Assembly: GCA_012934845.2 (NCBI GenBank)
Contig: WNNJ02003295.1
Location: 62,001-126,000 of the forward strand
Length of the DNA: 64,000 bases
Source of the DNA: Pomphorhynchus laevis
Taxonomy: Eukaryota; Acanthocephala; Palaeacanthocephala; Echinorhynchida; Pomphorhynchidae
Direction: 5' to 3'
The notes under the pieces are model-generated. The model saw only the letters and a program-made list of their open reading frames with translations, made no database searches and was not told where the DNA came from. Below, one piece after another: positions 1 through 11,117 of the stretch (position 1 is the stretch's first letter; each line of letters starts with the position of its first letter). The translations under genes and the position numbers were made by a program.

Positions 1-358
1 TAATAATAAAAAAATAATATAAATATAAAAGATGATATTATAAATGATAAAAGATGATAAAATGATAAATTCATAAATGATATAATTAATTCATAAAGTT
101 AGTGATCACAAATGCATAATAATAAAAAATAATATAAATATAAAAGATGATATTATAAATGATAAAAGATGATAAAATGATAAATTCATAAATGATATAA
201 TTAATTCACAAAGTTAGTGATCACAAATGCATAATGATAAAAAATAATATAAATATAAAAGATGATATTATAAATGATAAAATGATAAAATGATAAATTC
301 ATTAATGATATAATTAATTCACAAAGTTAGTGATCACAAATGCAAAATGATAAAAAAA
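1..358. repeat. minisatellite, ~115-bp unit, about three copies
   Basis: Units begin near 1, 117, 232 and 344 and share the same A+T-rich body, ending with TTAGTGATCACAAATGCA. The spacing is 112-116 bp. The first unit is cut by the window edge, so the array may extend to the left. The last unit breaks off where a Penelope-like element fragment starts. No coding potential is seen. Confidence 0.85.
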
Positions 359-359
359 T

Positions 360-590
360 AACATAAATATGATCCTTGTAAAGAGTGCGATAAAATAAAC
401 AGGTCAAACTGGGCGAAATATAAATAAAAGAGTAAGCCAGCATAAGTACACACTTAAACGCGGAACAAGCAGTGCATTAGTTGATCATAGCATTAATAAT
501 AATCAAATTATTGATTTTGTTGGAACCACCATAGTATCAAAAGAATCCAGTATGTTTAAACACAATTTAATGAGCACTTAAGATGACTGG
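360..590 (+). mobile_element. canonical Penelope-like element, C-terminal GIY-YIG relic
   Basis: One frame reads as the second half of a GIY-YIG endonuclease: a lysine/histidine-rich stretch (HKYTLKRGTSSALVDHSI) followed by NNNQIIDFVGTTIVSK and SSMFK. This follows the pattern of the family, in which a basic EH...G...A..H block precedes a hydrophobic strand. Upstream, a Cys-rich bit (DPCKECDK) and an RSNWAKYK segment fit the start of the domain. No reverse transcriptase is left. The piece abuts the minisatellite on its left. It is the C-terminal-endonuclease kind of PLE, distinct from the Naiad-like copies elsewhere in the window. Confidence 0.6.
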
Positions 591-889
591 TTTTACAACT
601 TTTGTTTAAAACAGTAGCAAATTTCTATACCCAATCATTAATTTAAATGATTTAAATTAATGATTAAAAATATGAATTTATGAATTAATTATATCATCTA
701 CACGCTGTGATGAAACACAGCGTGTAGATGAGGTATGTGAAGATGCATTATCGTGTGGAATTGTAAACTAAGTTCATTACAAAAGTTCATAGTTAACTAA
801 ACAAATTTTTAAAATTAATTTTCATTCTTAACCTTTAAAAAAAGGATTTATTTTAACGTGGCAAATGCGTGCCAGCGCACGCTTACATG
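591..889. other. A+T-rich spacer with one perfect hairpin
   Basis: No coding potential is recognised. The only structure is a perfect 15-bp inverted repeat with a 6-nt loop at 695-730 (arms CATCTACACGCTGTG and its complement). It is unlike the surrounding base composition and may be what is left of a foldback element. Confidence 0.5.
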
Positions 890-3775
890 ATACAAAAAAA
901 CAAGAATGTGAATCAGGTATCGAGAAGGTGTGAACGGAGGAGGTGTTTGAATATGATAAAGGAGGGGGCGCGGCGGACGTCGAGAGGGAGTTGATTCCAG
1001 GCGAGTGAGGCGGCGACGAGGAAGGATCGGAGACCGTAGTTGTTGGAGTAATTAGGAACGTGGAGTAAGAGGGTATGACAGGAACGAAGCGATAGCGAGG
1101 TGGGGCGAGTATCGTCTAAGAAAGGAAGGTTAATGAACGATGGGGAGCCGACAGCGATGAGACGAAAGGTAACGAGAAGAAGGCGGAGTTTGATGCGGAT
1201 GTGGATGGTGGGCCAGGAGAGTTGGGCAAAATATGTGGATGTGTGGTCGAAGCGACGGAGACGAAAGAGCACTCGAACGGCGGTGTTGATTATTCGTTGT
1301 AGGGGTAGGATGATGGATTTTGGAGAATTGGCGAAAAGGCTAAGGCAGTAATCGATTTTAGGGAAAATAAGCGATGAAAGCAGAGACATACAAGAACGGA
1401 AGTCGATAAGGGCGCGGATACGACGGATGTCACGGAGAATTAAGTTAGACGAGCGGACCTTGTCATGAACGAAGGGTTTAAGGGAAAGGTGATCATCGAA
1501 ATGGAAGCCTAAGAAAGTGAGATTGTGGACTATAGGGATGATCGATGAGGCAAAAGATACAGTGGGAGGAGATATGTTTGGTTTACGGGGAAGGATTTAC
1601 ATTATTTTGGACTTTTCGGGGTTTAGAACGAGATGGAGATTGGAGAGACGTTTGTAGATAGAAGAAAGACAGTTGGAGGCAGAAATGCCGATATCGTGTA
1701 TGCGATGTGCGGGTGCATGAGCATAGATTAGAATGTCATCGGCGTATTGCATGACGTTAAAGGAGTAAGGTTTGATAAATGGAGAGAGATCGCCAAGCAA
1801 AAGAGAGAAAAGCAGGGGACCTAGGACTTAACCTTGTTGGACCCCGCAAAAAATAGGGATGGGAGGGGAGGATGATGAATTAGAACAGACGCGAAAGGAA
1901 CGGTCGGATAGATATGAGGCGAACCATGCTACGGAGGAGGAAAAGCCGTAATCATAACGAAGGTGAGAAAGGAGGACGAATTGGTGGACAATGTCGAATG
2001 CGGAGGAGAGGTCGAGGGAGATGAGAACACTATATAGAGCCTTGTCTCGAGAAATGAGTAAGTCGTTGTACACTTTTATGCATGCGATTTCTGTCGAGTG
2101 ATTAGAGCGGAAAGCGGATTGGAAAGGAGGGTAGAGATTGGATGAGGAGAGATAAGCGTTGATTTGTATTAAGATGAGGCGTTCTAAGAGCTTAGAAAGA
2201 GTAGGGAGTAGTGAAATAGGGCGATAGATAGAACGAAGGGAGGGGTCGAGCGATTGTTTCTTAAGGAGGGTACGAACGATTGCGGATTTCCAGTGTGAAG
2301 GGAAGATACGACTGCGGATGGACGAGTTAAAACGGGTTGTGAGAAATTGGGATATCGATGAGCATATAGATTTTAATATGTGAGTAGGCAGGGGATCGGC
2401 AGGTGAGGTTTTGTTGGGCAAGGACATGAGGACAGATGATACTTCTGTAGGTGAGACTGGGAGAAGATGAAAGAGTTCCGGGAGGATGATATTAGACTGG
2501 GCAGAGTGGGATAGGATGGAGACCGGTGTGTGAGAGAGCAACGTGGATACTTTAGTCTGGAGAAATGACGAATAATCATTAGCATTGATGTTGCACGGCG
2601 CAGAGGAACGAGCCAGGATTGAGTTAAAAGTATGCCGGAGAGTCTTAGAGTTGAATGAAGTGATGATTTTATGCTGTCAGAAGGAGTTGCATTTGGTACT
2701 TAGTAGGTTGAGATGAGACCGGCGAAGAGCAAGATAGGAATCACGGAAAGACGGAGTGATCGAGCGGAAATCGCGTCTGAGAGAGCGGTGATAGACTCGA
2801 AAAGCATGGCGGAGTCGACGCTTTGATAGTAAGCATTGGATGTCAAACCATGGGGCACGGTGCAAGCGACGGTGTGGGTGAGACTTGAAGGGCAAGAGAA
2901 TATCGAGTGTGGATGTGAGTTCAGAGTCGAAAATATAGGCGAGATCGTGAGGAGATGATTTTGTTATTGTGGGTAATGATAGAGATGATTTGAGTAAGGC
3001 AGAGCGGAGACGGGAGTGGTCAAGATTTCTCCAAGGGCGACGTAGAATTGTACGTGTGTGAGGAGGGGTGTGGTTGTGAGTCATATCAAGGGTGATAAGA
3101 AAGTGATCAGATAGACCAGGATCAGAGATGGACAGTGAGGTGTAGGCAGCAAAATGATCGGGGACAGCGATGATGTCGAGTGCCCCACTAAGTATATGTG
3201 TGGGGGCAGTGGAGATTAGTTTGTAATTGTAGTTGGATAGAATGTTGATGAACCGGATGGAATGCGTGGAAGAGGGGCGGTCTAGGCGGATATTGAAGTC
3301 GCCTAGAACGAGTGAAGGGATTGAGGACAAAGCACAATGAGAAAGGAGGTCACCGAGTTCGGTAAAAAATAAGGCAGTAGAAGCTGATGAACCAGGACGG
3401 TATACAATGGCGAGATCTAGAGTGATCTGGTTAGAATAACGACAAGTGAGCAATTCAAAAGAGCAAGGACTGAAAGGGGGATTTATTTTGCGAAGAGACG
3501 CGGGGTGACGCGCGAATGCGACGATGCCGCCATGATTAGAGAATTTAGAAGGGCATGAGCTGAGGGGGTGGGCGGATTCGACTAGGGAGCAACCGGTAGA
3601 GAGCAGACGGTGAATGGAAAGGTCGTCGGAATTTGAGTGCCAGGATTCGGTGAGGCAGAAGAGATCGATGGATTTCTTGGTTAATAGTTTGAGGATAAGA
3701 TCGGATAACCTTTGCTAGGACAAAGCGAATTTCTTGGAGACGTTTATAGGAGCGCGGATAACATGTGGCATACGA
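890..3775 (-). mobile_element. LINE-B: CR1/L2-like non-LTR retrotransposon, ORF2 part
   Basis: One frame on the minus strand runs from about 3769 down to 913 and carries, in order, an APE-type endonuclease, a reverse transcriptase and the C-terminal domain typical of CR1/L2 LINEs. The endonuclease has LFCLTESWHS, NHGGIVAF, VLGDFNIRLD and SDPGLSDHFL. The RT has RPISLLPTLSKLLE, a PFQSAFRSNHSTEIACI block, DLSSAFDIV, GVQQG and QYADDILIYA. The tail has PKIDYCLSLFANSPK, LQRIINTAVRVLF and LRSFLVAASLAWNQLP. No ORF1 is attached. The element is clearly richer in G+C than its surroundings. Target-site duplications were not found and the 3' tail is not obvious. Confidence 0.85.
913..3769 (-). pseudogene. 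LINE-B ORF2 (endonuclease + reverse transcriptase)
   Basis: This is about 950 codons in one frame with no frameshift, interrupted by roughly four stop codons: near 3717 in the endonuclease, near 2675 in the linker, near 1830 directly after GVQQG in the RT, and near 1597 after the NPEKSKIM block. The first methionine considered is at 3769 (MPHVIRAP), but an upstream extension is not excluded. The protein would nick target DNA through its endonuclease and prime reverse transcription there. So few stops over so long a frame suggest a fairly recent insertion. The CR1/L2 assignment rests on the C-terminal domain and the HSTE-DLSSAFD spacing. Confidence 0.8.
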
Positions 3776-5160
3776 ATATATATAAGATATTGCAATTTTA
3801 TGGCGATGTGTAGAACATCGCCATAAAAGTGGAAAAGGCTTTTGATTCGGAATGATGCAATCTAGTCAAAAACAATTTGCTCATTACATGACAGTTTGAG
3901 ATAGCGCAGAACGAGCTTTGGAGCGAATTTTAAAATCTCGGATACAGCTACTCTCAGGTTGATAGCCAGTTTACATAACTTAGAATAAATGCGCATGAAA
4001 TACTTGGTACTCGCTAAGGATATATCGGAAGAAGTTTAGCATTAAAATTAATGATTAGATTAATTAATAATAATTTAATTATTCATTAATTATTAATTAA
4101 AATTTCCTTTTAAAAGTAGAAGGTATTGATCAAATACAATTAGCATCGTTATTAGTTTCCTTAATAGTGTCGCATCCGAGCTGGAATTTGAGTCCTCGGA
4201 ATTAATCTGTCATTTATTTGATTTTTAGTCATTGCTTAATCTGCAAAAACGTAAAACTCTGAACTAAGAAAATCAGCGATAAAATAATGATTTAATTGAT
4301 ATGTCAAGCGACGTTAATTTTAAATAATTGATCATAACGTCAGTTAATGTTTTTGGCCTCCAAATTGTAGTTCATTTGCATGTATTTTGTAATCGATTAG
4401 TTGTTTGTACACAATACTTAAACTACTTAAAGAATACTTAGAGTTAACTGTTTTATAATTTATAGGATTCAACCTTTAATAAAAGATATGTAATTAATTG
4501 GTTTATCCAATATTAGAAATATATCAATGAAATACTAAAAGAATTTGTTAATGAATCAAAATCAATTAATTTTGTCTTTAAATAAATAGTTGATTGATAT
4601 CAGTCTATAAAAATTATCAAAATAGCTATTAAAATAAGCTAATATGAATTCAACTTATTAAAATAAAAACTACAGTTTCTGCTAATTATATAAATTTAGT
4701 GTTTATTATAATAAAATGGTAGAATTTTAATTTTTATATTATGCCAATATTATTCACATATTTTCGATATTATAAATATATAATGCCTTTGATAATAATA
4801 CATGATTGAACAAAAAATGTTTATTTGATTAATAAAATGTTACATAAATAAGCAGCCAATGATTTCGTCAAAATCTTATTAAAAATCAATAATTAATTGT
4901 CATTAATTATTTAATGGTGATTGACATGTGTACATTACAGGATTAAGATTATTTATAATTAAAATTATCATTGCAAATCTAAAATACTGAAAATCTATTT
5001 TATATGAATTTATACTGTTCATTTTTGTTTCATTATTTTATTTTAATCATACCCTTTCAATCTCGATAAACACTACGAGTAACATAGCACCACAAACATT
5101 ACTTGTTTAAACTTTTCCATTTACACACTCATATTCCATAGACAAAATATAGTGTGATGT
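3776..5160. other. A+T-rich region without recognised genes
   Basis: No convincing coding sequence. A perfect 14-bp hairpin with a 5-nt loop lies at 3796-3828 (arm TTTTATGGCGATGT), just outside the 5' side of LINE-B. The rest is A+T-rich with runs of ATTAATTA and no feature I recognise. Confidence 0.6.
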
Positions 5161-5162
5161 AT

Positions 5163-5312
5163 GGCTCAGATCCCACTGAACCTGAGGCCGTGAAGTTTGG
5201 CGAGATACTTGGTTCGGCATATATTAACTGTTTTGTTCCTTGTCTCTTTTTTATTTATGATTAGTTTAATTATCGGGTGTGTTTGTTAATAAAATCCATA
5301 TTATTATAGTGT
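5163..5312 (+). mobile_element. LINE-A 3'-end fragment
   Basis: The stretch starting GGCTCAGATCCCACTGAACC and containing CTGAGGCCGTGAAG, then CCTTGTCTCTTTTTTATTTA and an AATAAAATCC end, matches the 3' end of the LINE-A copy at 33.65-33.80 kb (GCTCAGATCTCAGTGGAGC, CTGAGGCCATGAAG, CCTTGTCTCTATTTATTAAG). It is 5'-truncated to about 150 bp, as is common for LINE insertions. No target duplication was identified. Confidence 0.65.
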
Positions 5313-5489
5313 GATGTATATGAAAAATACAGTATACTGTGATATTTAAAAAATTATATTGATCAATTTTAGTTTACGTTAAAGCTAAGAATTCTACTGA
5401 TTTAAAGTGAAAATTATACTGATTTAAAATTCTACGGATTTAAAGTTAAAATTATTTTATAGAAATAATTATTTTAAATTATTTTCTAT

Positions 5490-5875
5490 CTATCTAACAA
5501 AAATAAACTTTCTTATCTAACAAAAAATAAACCATCAAATAAATATAAATATATGGATCAAATTGAATATAGAATCCATAAATATTTTGATAAATTAAAA
5601 TTATTTAAAAGTAGGGACATCTATATTTAGAAAAGTAAAGGTGTTCCAATGGGTGGTAATAGTAGCGTAATTATAGATGACTTATTTTTAAGCTTTATAG
5701 AATATGAATTTGTTCATAACTGTTTAAAAAATAAATCTAAATTATATAAAGATTTGAAATTTATGTTTCAATACATTGATGATATATGTGTATTAAATTC
5801 TTATAATATTTTATTCAATAAGCGAACAAATCTATCCAGGTAGCCTTATTCTTAATTAAACCAATATTAAGGTTT
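5490..5875 (+). mobile_element. Naiad-like PLE fragment N1 (RT C-terminal part)
   Basis: The reading contains KPSNKYKYMD, then KGVPMGGNSSVIIDDLFLSF, IEYEFVHNC and FMFQYIDDICVLNS. These are the RT motifs around the catalytic YIDD box of the Naiad-like copies at 20-21 kb and 37-38 kb. The piece stops shortly after the YIDD box, where the foldback composite begins. The same junction between Naiad RT and the composite exists in reverse orientation near 40.4 kb, so the two loci are copies of one rearranged unit. Confidence 0.8.
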
Positions 5876-6249
5876 TATTTATAATATTTAATAAAATTTA
5901 TTTATAATATTTTTTTATATCTGTTTAATAAAAAACCTAAAGATGTGAAATATATGAGGAATTAAGGGCGAATTGCTATGTAAACCGTTAAGTAAACCGT
6001 TAGCTCAGAATTTATATTTTCGTTATTCATATTTGGAATAAATTATCATTCATATATGCCGGAATTCATATTGAGTCAGAAATTTCTAAAACTCCGACCG
6101 ATGCTATTAACTTTGAACAATTTTGAGGAGGGAACAGTAATTGTTTTCTAAAAATATAATATTTCCGCTACAAACACCAGCCTTAACGAATTACAAATAC
6201 CGTTATTCTGAAAATTTATGGTTTTATTATAAATTGACTGTTCACTCAT

Positions 6250-6445
6250 TGGTTTCTATTATTTCTTAGTTGAGAGAGTGAAAGAGAATTTTTTTATTTT
6301 AAATATCGAGTTTTCGATAGCCAACTGTTATCATCATTCTGATAATAACAGTTTTATCCTTATGATGATAGCAGTTGGCTATCGTAAATTCGATATTTAA
6401 AATTAAAAAAAAATCTCTTCACTCTCTCCATTAATAAATAATTTA
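6250..6445. mobile_element. foldback element F1 (GAGAGTGAAG family)
   Basis: Inverted arms start TTAGTTGAGAGAGTGAAAG and end with the complement, CTTCACTCTCTCCATTAATA. Inside, ATAGCCAACTGTTATCATCA pairs with TGATGATAGCAGTTGGCTAT. The element is nearly all arm with a short loop and no ORF, as in a foldback or MITE-type non-autonomous DNA element. The same termini occur at 9206-9590 and, reversed, around 39.87-40.05 kb. Confidence 0.7.
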
Positions 6446-6620
6446 TAGTTTTATTATGAAAAGTTCTTTTTAATTAACTGTATATTTTCCATTTTTCTCG
6501 TAGTGGCAGTCGTTTCCTAAAATAACGCAACATTTAAATTAAAATACCTTATTTTAAAGCTAAATTAATATTTCTGTTTTCAATTTTATGTTTCTTTTTA
6601 TCAAATGTTTTTAAAACAAA

Positions 6621-6804
6621 AATTATTGGAGCTGGATGAAACAAATGGAAAAATTTTATTTGATATTTCGCTAACCTCTGTGAGCATCTTCAGATAATTA
6701 CAATGTACTTTTGTAATTACAATGTAATTTTCTGAAGATGCTTACAGAGGTTTGCGAAATATCAAATAAAATTTTCTCATTTATTTCATCCAGCTCTAAT
6801 AATT
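6621..6804. mobile_element. foldback element F2 (184 bp)
   Basis: Arms of about 85 bp begin AATTATTGGAGCTGGATGAA and end with the complement TTTCATCCAGCTCTAATAAT. Each arm carries CTGAAGATG, a short spacer and GCGAAATATC. The loop is a few A+T-rich bases. No ORF is present. A reversed copy lies near 39.50-39.69 kb. The high arm identity suggests either a young insertion or maintenance by conversion between arms. Confidence 0.75.
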
Positions 6805-7066
6805 CTTTATCAATAATGCGTCATTAAAAACTATTTACAAGTTTTTAAAACATTTGCTATTTAATTGAACAGTTAGCTAAGAAAATTAAAGCCAGAATAA
6901 TATGTATCTAATTAGAATTAATTTAGTAATATTAAATTATTGATAATTAATAATTAAATTATTGATTTAATTATTAATTTAATTCTAATTAAATTATTGA
7001 TCTAGTAATTGTTAATTTTAATGGATATATCATTTTTATTGTAATAAATGGCATTAATATATAAGT

Positions 7067-7537
7067 AATTATATAAGCCTGACGGGAAAGAAAAACGAAA
7101 ACAGTAATAGATACCTCTCATTACTGGATGCAGAGGATGACTAGCAGACGGCAATAAACGAATCATGTGTATTAGGTTTCAATTAAAACGGTATCTAATA
7201 GTGTTTTCGTTTTTCTTTCGCGTCAGGCTTATATGATCACAAAAATTCACGCGCACTGGTATCATTTGAGATATTCATTTTATAAGAAGTGAGCCGATAT
7301 AAAGATACCTGCGCTGGCATTTGCCAGTGCTTTTGCTAATGATCCTATTTAGTGAAGCCGCAGTGCTGATTTAGCACTCTATGAGATACTAGATGTGTTC
7401 TAGTACCTCATACACATGATTCGTTTATTGCCGTCTGCTAGTCCTCTCTGCATCCAGCAGTGAAAGGGATCTGGCACCGATGAGTCATTGCGATGACGAA
7501 ACGGTATTTATTACTGTTTTCGTTTTTCCTTCGCGTC
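7067..7537. mobile_element. foldback element F3 (AAGCCTGACGCG family)
   Basis: Outer arms at 7067-7170 and 7406-7537 are inverted copies that start ATAAGCCTGACG and contain CTGGATGCAGAGGATGACTA. A further internal terminus (GCGTCAGGCTTATATGATC) lies at 7216-7236, so the element looks like one copy with a second, partial copy inside. The related element at 26.17-26.39 kb shares the termini and the interior CTGGATGCAGAGGAGGACT. There is no ORF. Confidence 0.65.
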
Positions 7538-7847
7538 GGGCTTATATGATTACAAAAATTCACGCGGAATGGTATTATTTGAGATATATTCATAAATGTA
7601 ATTATATTTATAATATAAATAGCTTAATTTAATTATAATTTATGGTAAAGTACTTTATATTTTAAATTGAAGCCAGAATAATATGTATCCAATTCGGCAA
7701 ATTTAGTAATATCCTAATTAGATTATTGATTGAGTAATTATTAATTTTATTAATTGAGTATTAACAAAAGTATTTTCTATTAGTCTATTTGCTGTGAGTA
7801 GTCAATTATGACTACTTGAGTAGTCGATTTAATAAAGGATATTGTTC

Positions 7848-8070
7848 AATGTGATTAAATATTATGAATCTGAGATTAAAATCTCATTCTGCACTCCTGA
7901 TCTGGCAATGTCATACGTCGACTACTTTAAAAAAACAGCATTCTGAACAAGATATAATTGTTTCCAAACCGATCATGGCGACAATAAAGATAAATAATAT
8001 GCCAACATTCATTTCAGAAGAAGATATATCAGCCCTAGAAACTGATTACAAAATCATTGTTTTTGCTTTG
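7848..8070 (+). mobile_element. LINE-A ORF1 relic
   Basis: Two adjacent frames read KYYESEIKISFCTPDLAMSY and then IMATIKINNMPTFISEED and ISALETDYKI. These match the LINE-A ORF1 at 28.7-29.4 kb (KYLDSEIRVSFSSPDLAASY, VTLKINNFPPFATEDD, IIALTSEFKI). The fragment is about 220 bp with at least one frameshift. It lies directly next to the foldback composite. The rest of the ORF1 is missing. Confidence 0.7.
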
Positions 8071-9200
8071 TTGATTTTTATATATTTTTATATTTTTGAT
8101 TGTAATACATACTCGTTTCTGCTCAGTGTAAATTTTTATTTTGTTCTTTGATGTAACCGATGTGTAGCTATTTTCCTTTAATAATATAAAAATGCACAAA
8201 GTTTAATAGCTACTAATAAAATTCCTGATGATGAACACAGTTGTGTTTGAAAATTTGAATCCTTTTTTTTATTTTGCTAAAAATAAAATTTTGATTGTCC
8301 AGCAGTTTTTCATCTAAAAAAATATTTATTTTTTAACTAAATTTATGAAATTGGGAAATTTTAACTTAAAAATTAAATCTTAATACTGAAACTACCTTTT
8401 CTTTTTATTAAATTGCATAAAAATTATTATTTTTGATAATATTGATATACGATCACTATTTACCTGCATCCTGTTAGCTATATTTTCTTCTCTTCATGAA
8501 TATCGTTCATAAATGAGTGTTATGCAGCAATGATAGAGTACAATGTAAAGAAGCACAGATAGAGCACAATGCAAAGCATCAATTACGGAGCACAATTACA
8601 TCACACGAGAAAGAAACAAACTCCTTTATTTTACCCGGCAAATTGTACCACCCATAATAATATTGACGTTTATTAATAAAATGTCATTCTTGTTTACGTA
8701 AGAACTCGATGGAGATTTAAACTTCAACGACTTAACGAAATCGATGAAGTCAATTAGACATCTTTTTAAAACACATTATTTTAAAAAATGAAGATCTATA
8801 AAACACAGAAACTTACATAACGAAATGGTCAGCCATTAATCCAACGTATTGTTATTTTCATCAATTGTATTTCTAAATATTCAGGAATGATCAAGTATAA
8901 TTGAAAGTCAATTATAGAGTCAAAAATTTAAAACAACATAAAAAAATTTCAAAATTGCAAAGTTTATTGTCAGTTTAAATACATAAAAATGCATTCACCG
9001 AAAGTATTTCTACTGATTTTGATTTGATCAAATTATTTGTAATTGAACGCTGACATATAAGTTAATAGGCAAAGTTAGCAAACTCGATGTATCTATTGAT
9101 GGTTTGTAAAAAGTCATTGAAATGATTAAAACAATTTTGAATGCAATAATTGTTTAAGTAGTATTGAATATACTATAATTGATTGTTCACTCATATTGGA
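8071..9200. other. A+T-rich region without recognised features
   Basis: I see no coding sequence or repeat family here. A short run near 8.52-8.60 kb repeats a loose GAGCACAAT motif three times; nothing else stands out. Confidence 0.5.
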
Positions 9201-9205
9201 TTATT

Positions 9206-9590
9206 TATTAGTGGAGATAGTGGAGAAAATATTTATTCATCAGAAGTAAATGTTACAAAATATTTTCTCAAAGAACACAGAGGAATTATTTTAGAATTTT
9301 ATTAAAATATAATTCTCATTTTTGCAAATTTTCAGTAACGAAATGTTACCATCTTAAGGTTGCTATTGTAATCATAACTTTGCTTTATATATCACCATCA
9401 ACAGCCTTTCGGTGATGCTTCTTTGCTCTGCAATTAAATGATTCCGCTGTGTAAGCTTAAGGGTAGGATAAATGTTACAAAAAATATTTTTTTAGCATTT
9501 ACTCCTGATGATGATAGATGTAGGCTATTGAAAATTCGATTAAATAAATATTTTACTTCACTCTCTCCACTAATAAATAAGTATTGAATA
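9206..9590. mobile_element. foldback/MITE element F4, F1-related termini
   Basis: The left end reads TTATTTATTAGTGGAGATAG followed by TGGAGAAAATATTTATT. The right end is its complement, AATAAATATTTTACTTCACT then CTCTCCACTAATAAATAA. The termini resemble F1. Internal CATTTACTCCTGATGATGAT and GGCTATTGAAAATTCGAT recall the F1 interior. About 385 bp, no ORF. It abuts the left edge of repeat block SD-A. Confidence 0.7.
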
Positions 9591-10998
9591 TATAACACAT
9601 TATCAACACGTCTAAGAATGATATCTCACTGTCGGTACTTACTCCATTCCATTGTATGTCCGTATCTCTGTATTGAATATTTACTATTGAATATATAAAT
9701 TGTTATAACTTGTGATTTAAATACAATAAAATTATTTTTATACGACAATAAGAATAACTAAAATAATTTTTATTGTAATATACAAATAGTTTAAAAGACA
9801 GAGTAAAAGTCTTTATTTTCTTGATCGAGCTTTTGGCTGTCGACATCTTCAGGAGAAAAATATTTACAATTATAAACATTTCTGTTTAGGCTGCTAAAAG
9901 TTTCTGTTCAATTAGATATTTCATTCATAACTTTGAATTTTAGAATTAATTTCATACAAGTTACATTTACTTTTAAAGAAATAAATTTATTAATAGTAAG
10001 AAAAGGAATAAATTAGTGATTATTAATTATTGGTAAATAATTAATGCAATTATTTACTTAAAAATAAGAATAACAAAGTTTGAGTACGATATGTGTCTAA
10101 ATTTTTAACGAAGACCACGAATCAAGACTCTCAATTGATATTAACAAGCAGAGTACCATATACTTTAAGAGTAGCGGAGAGCAACTGAATATTTTGCCTA
10201 AAACAAAATATGGAGATCACTAAACGGCCAATTGCTATACACTATAAATAATTTTTAAAATTAAAATAATTTTAAAAATTGGACATTTTAAAAAAGGTTA
10301 TTAAAGTATAAATTTAAAATTTATTATTAAAATTAAAAATATCAATTATTATGAATTGACTAATAAATAATATATAAATATAAGTTTGTATACTTAAATT
10401 GTATCTAAGAAATATCTAAATCTTAAAAGTTGGATATTTAAGTTTAAGACATTAGTATCTTAATCTGAAAGTAAAAATTGAAAAATATATCAAAAACATT
10501 TGTTAATTATTAGTTCATTTAAGAGTGATTATTTATAAATTGCATCAAAATGCTTTAGTATAGATAACAAGCAATGCTCAAGTTATTCTTAAATTCTACA
10601 AATTAAAAAAGATAAACATTCGAAATTATGATTTAAATGCGTTATATTTCAATATGAGTTAACTATTTTAGGCTTTAATATTACTGTATAATTAAAGAGA
10701 GGGTATATTAGACTTTGAAAGCATTTTTTTTCACGGTTCAAGTGTCTATAAAAAGATTTTTTAAATAAATTTCTGTAATTTTACTTTCTCCAATTTAATA
10801 AATAAAGCGAGTGTTTTTATTTTTTTGATTTTATAATTATATTCAATAGGTAGATTCAGTTGGCTGATTTAATGCGACATGATTTATGGCTTGAACACGA
10901 TCCATCATTCAAAGAATTTGATGGAGTCGAATAAGCATGGTTGTTGATGCCGTCCATGATGATATTATTAATTTAATGTTATTTTTAAAGCCTTTTTA

Positions 10999-11009
10999 CT
11001 TTACATTCT
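10999..11009. repeat. target-site duplication of LINE-A1, left copy
   Basis: CTTTACATTCT, 11 bp, repeated exactly at 14854-14864 on the other side of LINE-A1. The unfilled site with one copy is in the paralogous block (around 52894-52910). Confidence 0.9.
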
Positions 11010-11117
11010 AAATAAATAAATAAATAAAGACTTTCTTAACTACACAAAAAAAGAAAAAGAAACATGCAATAAACCAGATCAGACACAACAATAGAAAGTC
11101 AGTAGCTCTTCAGTCTT

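Larger units (their letters stand above)
5890..7835. repeat. composite foldback cassette, site 1
   Basis: This block contains three separate inverted-repeat elements (6250-6445, 6621-6804 and 7067-7537) in A+T-rich filler. Most of it recurs in reverse orientation at 39155-40380. The copy there lacks the part equivalent to about 6860-7535. Both sites border Naiad RT sequence on the same side. The two-site comparison is by eye; matches are long and near-identical over the foldback arms. Confidence 0.75.

Noticed and set aside
1-358. CRISPR-like spaced repeats
   Set aside because: The repeated unit fills the whole period with no unique spacers; it is a minisatellite in eukaryotic DNA.
1100-1351. 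Open frames antisense to LINE-B (and similar ones at 11137, 11823, 14209, 32056, 48171, 50550)
   Set aside because: They lie opposite well-conserved LINE frames and have no motifs of their own; they are shadows of the G+C-rich coding strand.
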